A stretch of DNA of 64,000 nt from Hygrocybe punicea (taxonomy: Eukaryota > Basidiomycota > Agaricomycetes > Agaricales > Hygrophoraceae), in NCBI GenBank assembly GCA_963556145.1, contig OY744467.1, forward strand, positions 186,001 through 250,000, in the 5' to 3' direction. Position numbers and translations under genes: made by a program. Numbering within the stretch: the stretch's first letter is position 1; each line of letters begins with the position of its first letter. This document shows positions 22,501-34,597 of the stretch, one piece after another. The notes under the pieces are model-generated. The model was not told the origin of the DNA. It did no database searches and saw nothing but the letters and a program-made list of their open reading frames with translations.

Positions 22501-24520
22501 CTGGATTTTTAGAAGTCGAGGACCCGGAGATACCTCTCGGGAAGGACGCACCGGGAGATGAGAAGCTGCCACTCGAAAGTGACCACATGTATACCACGAA
22601 CTATTCTTCCCTTTTGCTGTTTCCATTAGAAGAGGACTTATGTTTTTCCATTGATCTAGATTTCTCCTTGTCTCAGCCTCAGACTGCCGCGCAGTATATT
22701 TCTTTGTTGACCGATGTACAAAATCAGATACGTACTACCGATACCCTGCCTTCCTCTTGTTCTGTTTCCGCTTCCACGTCATCTGTTTCACCTTCCGATG
22801 TTTGTAACAGCGCCCCTACTAAACAAGCTGTTTATATCTCGTATACAACCCCCCCTACCAGGGACCTAAAAGGTGTCATCACCAAAAAGAAGTACAAAAA
22901 GGTAGCTGATCGCGTCCGCCCAATTTCTACAACTCTACCCGACCAATACCGAATCGTACGTGAGATCACGGGCGACCCGCTAGCCGATTTACCCATGCTC
23001 CCGACACACCCGCCCGACTTTACACCTGGGACCCGCTATACCCAGGAACGACACGATGCGATGCTGATGAACCCAGACGGATTCCTTTGGCCTGAGGAAG
23101 AGAAACTCGGCCATCATATTATTAAAACCCAAGAAGCCGCTTTTGCTTGGAACGAATCTGAGAAGGGACAATTCAACACTGACTACTTCCCGCCGATCCA
23201 CATCCCTACCATACCGCATGACCCATGGGTTCATAGAAACATCCCGATTCCACCTGGCATCCTCAACGAAGTCATTGGTATCATCAAGGACAAAATCAAT
23301 GCCAGTACCTATGAACCCTCGAATTCATCATACCGCTCCCGCTGGTTCTGCGTCTTGAAAAAGGATGGGAAGTCCCTTCACATTGTACACGATCTACAGC
23401 CTCTTAACGCCGTCACAATCCGTGATCCCGCCGTACCGCCTATGACCGAGCACCTAGCCAAAGCCTTCGGAGGCCACTCGTGCTATGCCTCCTTCAATCT
23501 CTTCATTTCCTTCGACCAATGCCTCGTCCATCCCTCCTCTCGGGATTATATGACGTTTCAATCTCCACTCGGAACGCTTCGACTCACCCGGATCACCATG
23601 GGATACACTAACTCTCCTCAGATCTTACACAGCGACTCTACATACATCCTCCGTGACGAGATCCCTCATCTTGCCATCCCATACATTGACGATATACCCG
23701 TCAAAGGTCCTCCAACCCGATACGAACAACCCGACGGTACCTACGAGACCATACCCGAGAACCCGGCGATCCGGCGGTTCATCTGGGAACACTTCCAAGG
23801 CATCAACCACGTCATCCAGCGTTTCCGCTATGTCGGCGGAACCTTCAATGGCAAGAAACTCGATCTCTGTCGACCATCGGTCATCGTTGTCGGTCACCGA
23901 TGCACATACGAAGGAAGAGTAGCCGACGACTCCAAAGTACAGAAGATTCGCGATTGGCCACTGCCAACCAACCTCACCGAAGTCCGCGCCTTTCTCAGTA
24001 TCTGTGGTGTCTTGTGTATTTTTATCAAGGACTTCTCGCTCCACTCCCGACCCCTCGTCCGTCTTACCTGCAAAGGCATTCCCTTCGAATTTGGCGAAGA
24101 AGAAGAGACCGCCGTCGAATACCTCAAAAATGCTGTCATTACATCACCAGCGCTGCGCGCTATCGATTACATGCGTGAATGGGAGGTCATCCTCACCGTT
24201 GATTCTTCCGTCCTTGGAGTCGGCTTCGTTCTCATGCAAATCCGTGCCGATGGAAAATGATACCCGAATCAATTCGGTTCAATATCTTGGAACGAGCGTG
24301 AATCTCGATATTCCCAGTCCAAGCTCGAGCTTTACGGTCTCTTCAGGGCCCTCCGCGCCTATCGGATTTTCATTATCGGCGTCCGCAACCTCACTGTCGA
24401 AGTCAACGCAAAATACATAAAAGGGATGCTCAACAACCCCAACATCCAGCCCAATGCTACGATCAACCGATGGATAGCCAGCGTGCTCTTATTTGATTTT
24501 AGACTCGTTCACATACCCGC
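22501..24520 (+). pseudogene. pol: G2 reverse transcriptase and RNase H
   Basis: The RT frame is open from about 22501 through an ATG at 22587 to 24257. Visible motifs: WFCVLKKDGKSLHIVHDLQP, motif A region YASFNLFISFD (the usual first catalytic Asp is Asn), MGYTNSPQILHSD, and the active-site YIDD at about 23680. The connection domain GHRCTYEGR...DWPLPTNLTEVRAFL is typical. RNase H starts ILTVDSSVLGVGF. A TGA at 24258-24260 (expected CGA) is followed by NERESRYSQSKLELYGLFRA and FDFRLVHIPA, where TRIM B interrupts at 24521. Confidence 0.8.
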
Positions 24521-24675
24521 TGGAGTGGTACGGAGGTACCGCTCTGAGGGCTAGCTGGAGAGTCTCACAGAAGAGCTGGCGAGGAAGGCTGGATTCGGAC
24601 TGACTACTGACAGGGATCTATCTACAACGAACCGTGGGAGCCTCGTCACGTGACTAGGCACTCGCTACTACTCCA
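24521..24675 (-). repeat. 3' LTR of TRIM B (sense is minus)
   Basis: 155 bp. It contains TCACGTGACTAGG (a CACGTG box) and ends in CACTCCA on each strand. Confidence 0.85.
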
Positions 24676-24717
24676 AGTGCCCCCCTTCCTCATAGCGACG
24701 TCCTCGTCGCTATCAAG
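24676..24717 (-). promoter_or_regulatory. TRIM B 3' hairpin and polypurine tract
   Basis: ATAGCGACG (24692-24700) and CGTCGCTAT (24705-24713) form a perfect 9-bp stem around a TCCT loop (AGGA in sense). The adjoining AGTGCCCCCCTTCCTCAT is the complement of the purine tract. H5 inserted at the TATCAAG that overlaps the stem's outer base pairs. Confidence 0.7.
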
Positions 24718-24959
24718 CAGTAGACCCAGTCGTTTTGGTCAACCCAATTGCAGATATAGTTGCAAAAGGTAGGTACACATAGCGCAGTTGCTTGCTGGGG
24801 GGGTAGGTTAACCCAAAAGACAGCTCTTGCTGGGGAAATGTGGAGTGGTAGGTTGACCCAGATACAGCTCTTGCTGGTCAAGGGTGGCTGGGTGAGTCAA
24901 CCCGGTGTCAGCTCTGCCATGGGGTAGGTTAACCCAGGACAGCTATTCTGGGATGGTTG

Positions 24960-25920
24960 GGTTGACCCAGGTCCAGCTGTTCAAGCAATGTGGGTTGACC
25001 TGGCTGCAGCACTGGGTTGACCTGGGCCCAGCACTTCCTGCCAGGTAGGGTGGCTGGGGTCCAGCTATTGCTGCAGCACTGGGTTGACCAGGGTTCAGCT
25101 ATTGCTGCAGCACTGGGTTGACCCAGGTCCAGCACTTGCTGCGGGGTCAGGTTGACCCAGGACCAGCACTTGCTGCAGGCTTGGGTTGACTCGGGTCCAG
25201 CTATTGCTGCAGGGTCAGGTTGACCCAGGACCAGCACTTGCTGCACACTTGGGTTGACCAGGGTCCAGCTATTGCTGCAGCACCAGGTTGACCTGGGTTG
25301 ACCAGGTTCCAGCACTTGCTGCAGGGCTTGGGTTGACCGGGTTCCAGCTATTGTTGCAGCACCAGGTTGACCCGGGACCAGCTCTTGCTGCAGGCTTTGG
25401 TTGACCAGGGTCCAGCTATTGCTGCAGCACCGGGTTGACCTGGGTCCAGCTCTTGCTGCAGGCTTTGGTTGACCAGGGTCCAGCTATTGCTGCAGCACCG
25501 GGTTGACCTGGGTCCAGCACTTCCTGCAGGCTTGGGTTGACCGGGGTCCAGCTATTGCTGCAGCACTCGGTTGACCCAGGTCCAGATATTGCTGCAGGGT
25601 CAGGTTGACCCAGGACCAGCACTTGCTGCAGGCTTGGGTTGACCAGGGTCCAGCTATCGTTGCAGCATTGGGTTGACCAGGGTCCAGCACTTGCTGCAGG
25701 ATCCAGTCGTCCAGGGTCCAGCTCTTCCTGCAGCACTGGGTTGACTGGGGTCCAGCACTTGCTGCAGGATCGGGTCGACCGGGGGCCAGCACCTGCCATA
25801 GCTCTGGGTTGACCCGGGACCAGCACTTGCTGCAGGGTAGTTGACCTGGGTCCAGCTCTTGCTGCAGGTTTGGGTCAACCAGGGTCCAGCTCTTGCTGTA
25901 ATGTGGGTCCATATTGGTCC
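24960..25920. repeat. Left-arm minisatellite of H5, ~34-bp unit
   Basis: Units alternate GGTTGACCCAGGTCCAGC, then ACTTGCTGCAG or TATTGCTGCAGCACTG, for about 28 copies. The inverted partner array is at 31490-32330. Open frames through the array (repeats of the GQPDPAAIAGPWSTQCC type) come from the unit length and lack of stops, not from coding selection. Confidence 0.85.
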
Positions 25921-26340
25921 ACAGGATTGAGCCATAACACTCTCAATGTTGACAACATTGACAGAGCTCCCAACCGCTCATGCCAATATTTATTCAGACA
26001 CTGCAATATCCAGTAAAGAAAATGTGTCAGTGTGTTCATCACACAAATGTAACATAATTTGAAATGCAATAATTCAAAGCACAGGTAATCCCAAAATTAC
26101 AACATTCCTATTTTGAAAATGCACAATATCTCACTCTTAGCTTTATCTCTCACATGAGCTACTTATTTCCAAACAACGTTTATACCACAATCAGAAATTT
26201 CCCCACTTGGAATTTTGTGCCTTTTTTATTTAATATTACTCAAATCTCAATTGGAATCAGTACAATACACTCACTATTACTTAGAATGGCAATATCAATT
26301 TCATTATTATTTTATCCAAATACATAATTAAATAATACAG

Positions 26341-27260
26341 GGGATGGGGGGAAGACAGGTAGGTGTCAGTGGGATGGGGACTGGGACTGGGACTGGGACT
26401 GGAAGTGGGTGTGGGTGTGGGTGTGGGAGAAGGGAGTGTGGGAGTGGGAGTGGGAGAAGGGAGTGGGAGTGGGAGTGGGAGTGGGAGTGGGAGTGGGAGT
26501 GGGAGTGAGAAGGGCAGGAGGGAAGGGAGGAGGGAGGGGCAGCAGGGAGTGGGAGAGGCAGAGGCAGAGGGAGGAGGGGTGGCAGGAGGGGTGGTGTGTA
26601 CATACCTGTGCGTTCCCGTCATTCCCATCGCCGTCGTCATCGTTCCCGTCGTTCCCATCCCTGTCGTTCCCGTCCCTGTCGTTCCCATCGTTCCTCTCAT
26701 TCCCGTCCCCATCGTTCCCGTTGTTCCTCTCGCTCCCGTCCTCGTTGTTCCCGTTGTTCCCGTCCCCGTTGTTCCCGTTGTTCCTCTCGTTCCCGTCCTC
26801 GTTGTTCCCGTTGTTCCCATCCCCGTTGTTCCCGTTGTTCCTCTCGTTCCCGTCCTCGTTGTTCCCATTGTTCCTGTCCCCGTTGTTCCCGTTGTTCCTC
26901 TCGTTCCCGTCCCCGTTGTTCCTCTCATTCCCGTCCCCATCGTTCCCGTCATTCCTCTCGTTCCCGTCCTCGTCGTTCCCGTCCTCGTCGTTCCTGTCGT
27001 TCCCGTCCTCGTCGTTCCCGTGGTTCCCGTCCCCGTGGTTCCCGTGGTTCACGTCCCCGTGGTTCCTGTGGTTCACGTCCCCGTGGTTCCCGTCCTTGTC
27101 GTCATCCTCCTCCTTGTCCTTGTCGTCATCCCCGTCACCGTCACCGTCGTCCTCCTTGTCGTCCTCCTTGTCCCCGTTTTGGTGCCGTCCTGCTTGCCCC
27201 CGTTCTTCCCACCGGTATGGGCCTTTCTTGTCGTTCTACGCCACCCTTTCATCATCGCGT
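26341..27260 (-). repeat. G/C-rich low-complexity arrays of the left central module of H5
   Basis: 26390-26515 is a GTGGGA hexamer array. 26600-27180 is a GTTCCCGT(C/T) array. Read on the minus strand the second encodes Asn-Gly-Asn/Glu/Asp repeats. A minus-strand intron with canonical signals lies just upstream at 27397-27333. The arrangement mirrors the right module at 28200-29215. Confidence 0.75.
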
Positions 27261-27332
27261 TGTTGGGCGTTGATGTGACGTGGCGCGGGCGTGTGTGTTG
27301 CGGTGCATTCCCGGCGTGACAGTGAGAAAGTC

Positions 27333-27397
27333 CTACATAAAAATAACAATATTAGTTAGCATAGTAATAGATAATAAGTTTTGAGAATTGTACTTAC
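27333..27397 (-). other. Spliceosomal intron, left central module of H5
   Basis: On the minus strand: AAG-GTAAGT donor at 27397, TGCTAAC branch site, TATGTAG acceptor, 65 nt. The upstream exon carries a short CTTCA/TGAAG inverted repeat close to the donor. Confidence 0.65.
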
Positions 27398-27399
27398 CT

Positions 27400-28200
27400 T
27401 CTACTTGACTTCACTTGAAGCACTGTTCTCGTGGACGTGTGGACGCATCCTGGACTGTATGCGACGATTTGAACGCACGCCGGAGGTTGCCAATTCCCCA
27501 AACGGGCGCGAGTTGCCATATATGTAACCAAGATCTTATTTTTCTCAGTGTAATTGCATGGAGCACAACAACTTTGTAACACATTTAAGACCATGAGGGG
27601 ATAGAATTAGCCTATAACTACATCCTCCCCAAATTGTCTATTTTATTATGGCCTACATAGAGAGATATTTATGATTCATTGATACCTCCCTGCCAATTTC
27701 AGACCCTTAAAGTGCAACTTTACCAATATTGCTCTGAAAAATATGAAAATAATTGTGAAACTACTATGTAAAGTATCTATTGTATTGATGATCAGTGCCT
27801 GGCACTTGGTGGTCCCAGAAATCTGTTGTAGCCAAGAAATGAAAGGTTCAGAGTAAAGCTGAAGTTTGGACTCGGTTGATGGGTCAGCCACAATGCACAA
27901 TTCTGTGCATTTGCTTGGCTGCAACAAAGGTCCTGGTCCACCAACAATCAGGCACTTATGTGTACCACAATGAGTACTTATTCAAGTACTTCTTAGATTA
28001 ATTTCAGATTTTTAAGACAAAGTTAGATCATTAAAGGTCCAATTCTGGCAGAGGAATGGAATAAATTCTGAATAGCTCTTGATGCAGGGCCGAATAAAAT
28101 ACTAAATTTGACATGAGAGTAGGTATACTATATTTACATCTTTTCAGAATCTCACTTGGGGTATACATGCCTTGTTGTGCATGCGAGAAGATTCAAAAGC
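27400..28200. other. Central spacer of H5
   Basis: AT-rich sequence between the two divergent modules. The part at 27480-27530 is an inverted, diverged copy of 28210-28260 (GGCAACTCG...CCCGTTTGGG). No gene is seen; a bidirectional promoter would be expected here. Confidence 0.4.
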
Positions 28201-28307
28201 TTCAGCCACACTTCCATGTTTGGCAACTCGAACCCGTTTGGGAAATCGGCAACTGCCGGTTGGAGTTCGACAACACGAAACAGGTGCAGAAGAGCAACAA
28301 CACGAAA

Positions 28308-28388
28308 CGGGTGCAGAAGAGCACCCGAGGTAATTTCTTTTTTTAAAATCTTTTGTGAGTTGTATGCTAATGATTAGAATGATTGCAG
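28308..28388 (+). other. Pre-donor hairpin and intron, right central module of H5
   Basis: CGGGTGC (28308-28314) and GCACCCG (28321-28327) pair around AGAAGA, immediately before AG-GTAATTTC. The intron is 28330-28388, with a TGCTAATGA branch and TTGCAG acceptor. It is followed by ACGAC/GACGAG-rich exon-like sequence to 28910. Confidence 0.65.
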
Positions 28389-28399
28389 CTACACCCACG

Positions 28400-29215
28400 A
28401 CAAACACAGGCGAACCCGAACCGCAACCAACACCAGCCCAGAAAACACCGCCACGGCCACCCCAGCAAACGGAGCGGATGCCGATGAAAACGGCCACGGA
28501 AACGAGGCCATGAGGCCAGGTACGAGGATTCGCCAATGACCGAGACAGACAGCCGAGACAACCACAGCGGCAACGACGAGGACAGAGACGGCGAGGGCAC
28601 ATACGGCCAGCGAGGAGATGACAGGATGGCGGAGACAACGACGATGATCCAGGAGACGACGAGGACAAGGACGGGGACGGAGACGGCCAGCGAGAGGACG
28701 ACAGGATGATGGAGACGACGACGATCCAGCGGACAACGAGGACTACAGGGGATGACGACGACAACGAGGACGATGACGACAACGAGGGGAACGACGGGAA
28801 CAGGAACGACAGGGACGGGAACGCGGAGATGGGGATGATGGGGACGGGGACGGTGGAGATGAGGACGGCGGAGACGTAGACGAGGACGACGAGGACGAGG
28901 AGAACTCAACAGGTATGTACATCCCACTCTCCTCCCTCTCCTCCACCCTCTCCTCCAGCCTCACCCTCACCCTCTCCCTGCTGCCCTTCCCTGCTGCCTT
29001 CCCACCTTCTCACTTCTCCCACTCCCACTCCCACTCCCACTCCCACTCCCACTCCCACTCCCACTCCCTTCTCCCACTCCCACTCCCTTCTCCCACTCCC
29101 ACCTTCCTCCCACTCCCACTCCCTTCCTCCCACTCCCACTCCCACTCCCTTCCTCCCACTCCCACTCCCTTCCTCCACTCCCACTCCCTTCCTCCCACTC
29201 CACACCCACCTTCCT
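28400..29215 (+). repeat. GACGA-type and CCCACT-type arrays of the right module of H5
   Basis: 28560-28900 is rich in GACGAC/GACGAGG units. 28990-29205 is a CCCACTCCCACTCC array interrupted by TTCTCC/TTCCTC. They are the mirror image of the left module's arrays. Confidence 0.75.
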
Positions 29216-29277
29216 CTCACCTGCCTCCTTTACTATTTAATTATGTATTTTAATAATCATTAAATGTAGGATTATTC

Positions 29278-29713
29278 TATTTGGCTCCCCGGGGTGCATC
29301 AAACTTCCCGCGCACCCCTTGCCTTATAAGGTGATAGCTATGTAAAATAATTTTGACTAATCAATTTTAACTCAAGTTCTACTGGTGATAAAATGACTGA
29401 AAATTTATCTCTATGCAGTGTGAAGACTAAGACATGCAAAAACTAATTCTTACCAAATTCTGTTTAGTTGGTGTTTAGATATAGGCATCAATTCCAGATA
29501 AGTTCTTTATTTCTAAGCAACTATTCAATCAAAGCAAAGCATTATTTTTCTATGAACACCTAGAAGTGTAACCTTACTCATCTAAGTTTTTCTATGATTT
29601 TATCACCAACAGGACTTTAATTAAAACTGATTTATTGGATGTATTTCACTTAGCTACCACTATATAAGGTAAGGGGTGCGTGGGAAGTTAGGTGCACCCC
29701 GGGGTGCCAAATA
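29278..29713. mobile_element. TA-flanked MITE in H5
   Basis: 432 bp (29280-29711) with inverted termini TTTGGC(T/A)CCCCGGGGTGCA and further matching ~60 bp, flanked by TA on both sides. No ORF. Stowaway or Tc1/mariner type by its duplication. Confidence 0.7.
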
Positions 29714-30282
29714 GAACTACCCTTAAATGTATGTGTCTATTTTAAGTAATAGTTAGGTTATATATATTGATTCCAATAGAGAATTGAGTAAATAGAAAAG
29801 CACAATATGCCAAGTAGGGTAATTTCTGGTTTTACCATAGATTGCATGGGGGATAAGTAGCTCCTGTAATGGCTGATAGCTGATAGTAAAAGTAAGATAT
29901 TGTGCATTGTAAAAATAATAATTATGTAATTTTGCTATTCCCTGTGCTTTTAATAATTGCATGCAAATTATATTATATGGTACATTTATGTGGAGTACAG
30001 ATTGAAACATTTTGATTACTTTAAATATACGGCAGGTTCTGAATAAATATTGGCTTGAGCTGTTGTGAGCTCTGTCAATGTTGTCAACATTAAATACATA
30101 CAGGCAGAGTGGGATGTTGCTCAATCCGGTGGACTCACATGGGCCCATGTTGACCTGGTCAACCTAATCCTGCAGTGAGAGCTGGGCCAGGGTCAACCTT
30201 ATTCTGCAGCAAAAGCAGGGCCATATTAACCCAATGCTGGAGCAATAGCTGGACCCTCATGAACCCAATCCTTCCACATGGG

Positions 30283-31477
30283 TAAGGCATTGCACGGGTA
30301 CGGGTTTACCCGTGGTTATTCCAAAACGGGTAACAGCGGTTCGGGTACGGTGTTCAGGTTTGCACACCTTGTCCAAACCGTACCCGTTATCCGCGGGTGA
30401 CGGGTTTTCATGGGTCTGTCAACCCAAGCCCCCCAGGTGGGTTTTTTCTTTCCTATTTACTTTATTTTCAATAATAATTTCTTTACTTTAGCTAAACTAC
30501 AACTGTGACAAGCGCAAACAACAACAACAAGAAACTCACGGCAACGGCAACGACAACCGTTTTCAACAATGACACGGCAACAGGTGTGGGTGCCAGGGCA
30601 CCCCAGGTAAGCTTTATTCATCTATTCTACCAATTACTCAAATACTTTTAGGTTTTTTTCTCGCACCCTCGCGCCAAACGAACGCGAACATGGCAACAGC
30701 AACAAGCACATGGGACGCAGCCGAGAACGGGGACAACCAAGGCCGACCATGACAGCAAGAACGATAACGATGGGAATGATGACGACGAGGTAAACGAAGA
30801 CAAGAACGACGACGGTGAGAACGGGAAGATGACGACAAAGCGGGAACGGCAACTACGACAACGGGAAGACGACAACGGGGGAACAGGACAACGAGGACAA
30901 CAGAGACCGGGACAAGCACGACGACGGCAACGGGGACGACGATGGCAACGGGGACGACGATGGCAACGGGGATGACGATGGCAACGGGGATGACGACGAT
31001 GGCGACGATGAGGACCGTGAGCACGGGAACGGGGACGGGGGGCAACAGATGACAGAAACGAGGCGGACGCCCATGGGACATCCCCAGCACCATCCAACCT
31101 CGCGAAAACACGGAGCGCGTCAATTGACATGCCCCCGTTCTTTGCGAGGTAGTCAGCACGCGTGGATGCCCATGGAAAGTCCCCGGCCCCCATCCAACCT
31201 TGCAGAAACAGTTCCGCTTCGCGAACACGCCCCGGCCGCGTCAATTGGCGTGCGGACGGCCATGGAAAGTCCCCGGCCCCAATCCAACCTCGCAAAGACA
31301 GACAGGGCACGTCAATTGATGCGTCCCCGTTCTTTGTGAGGTTGTTAGGATGGGACACGGCGGGTACCCGCAAATAACGGGTACGGTGTGTACCCGTCAT
31401 CGGAAAGGGTACGGTTTCTGCGGGTACGGGTCCGGTGTCAGGAAATCTGACCCGTGGTATACCCGTGCAACGCCTTA
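30283..31477 (+). mobile_element. hAT-like non-autonomous element H3 in the right arm of H5
   Basis: 1195 bp with perfect 8-bp TSD CACATGGG (30275-30282 and 31478-31485). TIRs begin TAAGGC(A/G)TTGCACGGGTA. Subterminal CGGGTACGGGT repeats are typical of hAT elements. Inside, from left: a GGGTGC/GCACCC hairpin (30588-30602), an intron at 30607-30651 (GTAAGC donor, TTTTAG acceptor), GATGGCAACGGGGAC-type arrays (30880-31010), and three copies of a dyad around GTCAATTGAC (31097-31342). No transposase. Confidence 0.8.
31097..31342. promoter_or_regulatory. Dyad motif copies in H3
   Basis: Complete copies at 31097-31150 and 31287-31342, and a partial one at about 31217-31270. Each has ACCTCGC(A/G)AA, a central GTCAATTGA(C/T), and TTTG(C/T)GAGGT. 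The same ~54-bp arrangement occurs in H2 (46145-46198) and H1 (56885-56937). It could be a transposase or transcription-factor site. Confidence 0.6.
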
Positions 31478-31489
31478 CACATGGGTGGG

Positions 31490-32330
31490 TCTGGGATCAA
31501 TGCAATGCTACAGGACAGGCTGGACCCAAATCAACCTACCCTACAGCAAGTGCAGGACCTGGGTCAACAAAGTGCTGCAGCAATAGCTGGACCCCGGTCA
31601 ATGCAAGCCCCACAGCAAGTGCTGAACCCAGGTCAACCCAGTGCTGCAGCAAGTGCTGGACCAAGGTCAACCAAGTGCTGCAGCAATACCTGGACCCTGG
31701 TCAACCCAGTGCTGCAGCAAGAGCTGGACCCCAGTCAACCCAGTGCTGCAGGAACAGCTGGACCCTGGTCAACCTACCCTACAGCAAGTGCTGGGCCAGG
31801 ATCAACCCAGTGCTACAGAAATAGCTGCACCCAGGTCAACCCAATGCTGCAACGATAGCTGGACCCTGGTCAACCCAAGCCTGCAGGAAGTGCTGGTCCT
31901 GGGTCAACCTGACCCTGCAGCAATATCTGGACCTGGGTCAACCCAGTGCTGCAGCAACAGCTGGACCCCAGTCAACCCAAGCCTGCAGGAAGTGCTGGAC
32001 CCAGGTCAACCCAGTGCTGCAGCAATAGCTGGACCCTGGTCAACCCAGTGCTACAGCAATAGCTGGACCCAGGTCAACCTGGTGCTGCAGCAATAGCTGG
32101 ACCCTGGTCAACCCAAGCCTGCAGCAAGTCCTGGTCCCGGGTCAACCTGACCCTGCAGCAATAGCTGGACCCGAGTCAACCCAGTGCTGCAGCAATAGCT
32201 GAACCCTGGTCAACCCAGTGCTGCAGCAATAGCTGGACCCCAGCCACCCTACCTGGCAGGAAGTGCTGGGCCCAGGTCAACCCAGTGCTGCAGCCAGGTC
32301 AACCCACATTGCTTGAACAGCTGGACCTGG
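31490..32330. repeat. Right-arm minisatellite of H5
   Basis: Same ~34-bp unit family as the left arm, on the opposite strand (CTGGACCCAGGTCAACCCAG then TGCTGCAGCAATAG). About 24 units. Confidence 0.85.
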
Positions 32331-32589
32331 GTCAACCCAACCATCCCAGAATAGCTGTCCTGGGTTAACCTACCCCATGGCAGAGCTGACACCGGGTTGA
32401 CTCACCCAGCCACCCTTGACCAGCAAGAGCTGTATCTGGGTCAACCTACCACTCCACATTTCCCCAGCAAGAGCTGTCTTTTGGGTTAACCTACCCCCCC
32501 AGCAAGCAACTGCGCTATGTGTACCTACCTTTTGCAACTATATCTGCGATTGGGTTGACCAAAACGACTGGGTCTACTGTATCAAGGAC

Positions 32590-32642
32590 CTGAAAGAAAG
32601 AAAGAAAAAAAGAAAAGAGGAAAGAAAGAGGAAAAGAAGGAA
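32590..32642. repeat. Purine-rich GAAA tract
   Basis: GAAAGAAAGAAA-type low-complexity tract between the H5 right end and the TRIM B open frame. On the TRIM B sense strand it is a pyrimidine tract ending TTTCAG. Confidence 0.7.
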
Positions 32643-34597
32643 CTAATCTACTCCACTGGGGTCTAGCAAAGGAACTCCAAGACTGGGATCGAAGGGAATG
32701 GGAACTTGTCCAGGAAAAGATGGAAAAGAAACGGAGGGATGGGAAAAGTCAGGAGAAACATGATGGGCACAAGCCAGAGATCTCGATGAGTTTTGCATAG
32801 AGGCAGTGGAAAGGCGGTGGGGTTGCAGTCGATGAGCGGAACTGTCAAAATATGCAGGGTATGATCGGCACTGAGGTGGAAGTTGATATACGGGGTGTCT
32901 CGCACAAGATTGGTATGGGTGTGGTTGAATGCGGTGATTGCGGTAGCGAAGTGTGGACCACGGGTTTCGTGTCCTGAGGTGGATAGCGGCAGGGATGCTG
33001 TTCGGTCGCCACGTAGTGTTGCAGGCAGGGCGGGTGTTGCGCCAAGCAAGGTTTTGGTGGGGAATGTTGAATGCGGGGACGGCTTGAGTTTTCGGGGCAG
33101 GAATATTGGTGCAGCATGTTGCTGGCGCTGTCTCCACGGGCTCTGTTTGTGTAGACACGTTGGCATATCGTTTTGCAGGCCTAGATGGGTCTGCTTCGCG
33201 TGTGGTCGCGTGTTGGAACTGAGGTGCGTCCCCCGTACATGTATCCTCCTCCTTGCTTGCGTATGGTCGTGTTCCCTCACCTTGCCCTTTGATGTCTCGC
33301 CTCACGACGCCATCTGCTTTGTCCCGGTTCTCTCCTGCAAGGAACTCCGCGATCTCGGACGCCAGAGGCCACGACTGGCCATGCGGGTCTCCGCAATGCG
33401 TTTGGTGGATGGTGGAAGCGTGGTACGGTGTGGGCACGAGACGCTCGTGTTGAGGGTTTGGTTTTGGGTCAGGGTAGACGGGGATGGTGGCGCGAGACGG
33501 TGTAGGTGTGAGACGTTTGTGTCGGAGGGGTTTCGAGGCCAGTTTCGCGGTGCTGGGAGTGGGCATGCCGGTGTGCATTGAACACTCACGCTCATGCGAG
33601 CTTTTTGGGTTGGGGTGGGATATGGTTGCAGGCTGGGATGGAACGGGCGCGGGACAGGGCTCTGGGGTTGGCCTTGCATTGGGGTTGGGTCTACGCGCCG
33701 GGTGTTCGTGCTCACGGCCGCTTTTGGCCCTGGGGTTGGGGTATTTCGAAGGGAGCTGGCGGCTGCTGCTCCAGGGTGCTTGGGGTTGGGGGTGGCAAGA
33801 GCTGTGGGTGCTGGGCATTCGCGTCCGTGCTCGGTTTGGAGGTGGTTGGCGTTGTGGGACGGCGTGGTGGACGCGTTTGACGTGGGCTGTGGCTCGTCTT
33901 GGCACACCAGCATTGGCGTCTGTGGTTTCCGGGTCAATGGGGGCGGGGCCGTACGTTGGGGTTGCGGCTGAGGTGCTGGTGGTGCTTCGCGGTGCTTCAC
34001 GTTCATTGGTGACGTGGCGGCAGCAGCTGGGCTGGACTGGGGTTCGTTTGGGCACACGGGTGCTCGCGTTGGCCGTTCCTGGGTCGACGTGGGTGTGGTT
34101 GGATGCTGGGGCCATGGTCCGAGTATTGAAGGCGAAGGCTGCAGCGTTGGGTGCAGCCGTGACGTGGCAGTCGTGTTGGGCGTGATGGGCACGCGTGCGG
34201 ACAGCGTTGGGGCCTGCGAGATGGTAGACGGGGTTGCCGTTGACGTTGTGGGGACTTGGGGCGTGGTTGCGAGGGTGGGGGATGCAAATGTGGCGGTTGG
34301 GTTTGGGGCGCGTTCTGACGTGTTTTGCAGCGAGGGTGGGGCCATTTGGGTGGGCAATAATGACGTGGCGTGCTCGGGCGCGAACGTCGACGTTTTTGGT
34401 GGAGGTGGGCGTGCTGTGGTGTGCTGGGTTGAATCTTGGGGTCCGTGCCTCGTTTTTGGCTGGCCGCAGTTGGCGGTAAGGTGGGTCGACGAGGCTGTTG
34501 AATGTTCACGGTCGGAGGCACTGGGTGGTGTTGGGATGGCGTTGGCGGGCACCGGGGCAGTGAGTGTCGTCATTGTGTTCATTTGGGTCCACGTCAC
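32643..34597 (-). other. Pro/Thr/Ala-rich open frames inside TRIM B
   Basis: Two overlapping minus-strand frames are open: 34115-32643 (490 codons, ending DPSGVD) and 34597-33302 (431 codons). Both are low-complexity and GC-rich with a repeated APVCPNEPQSS-type unit. Because several frames stay open, coding is unproven. The repeat has counterparts in TRIMs A, C and D. Confidence 0.3.

Larger units (their letters stand above)
24718..32579. mobile_element. Giant foldback element H5 (7.9 kb)
   Basis: The termini are inverted repeats starting CAGTAGACCCAGTCGTTTTG on both ends, flanked by TATCAAG (24711-24717 and 32580-32586). The outer ~390 bp of the two arms look nearly identical. Each arm then becomes a minisatellite of ~34-bp units, followed by unique inverted sequence (25900-26130 versus 29750-30150). 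The centre holds two divergent gene-like modules with introns and G/C-rich arrays. H3 and a MITE inserted in it later. There is no transposase, so it is non-autonomous. hAT or another TIR superfamily is possible; the 7-bp duplication does not settle it. Confidence 0.75.

Noticed and set aside
25416..25912. Minisatellite ORFs of about 140 codons in the H5 arms, and the possibility of a CRISPR-like array
   Set aside because: The ~34-bp units are contiguous degenerate repeats without unique spacers, and they occur inverted in the other arm. This is a eukaryotic transposon, not a CRISPR locus.
26281..27319. Long open frames (up to 318 codons) on both strands over the GTTCCCGT and GTGGGA arrays
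   Set aside because: All six frames are open in places, and the products are simple Val/Pro, Arg/Ser or Asn/Gly repeats. The openness follows from repeat composition; only the flanking splice signals suggest transcription.
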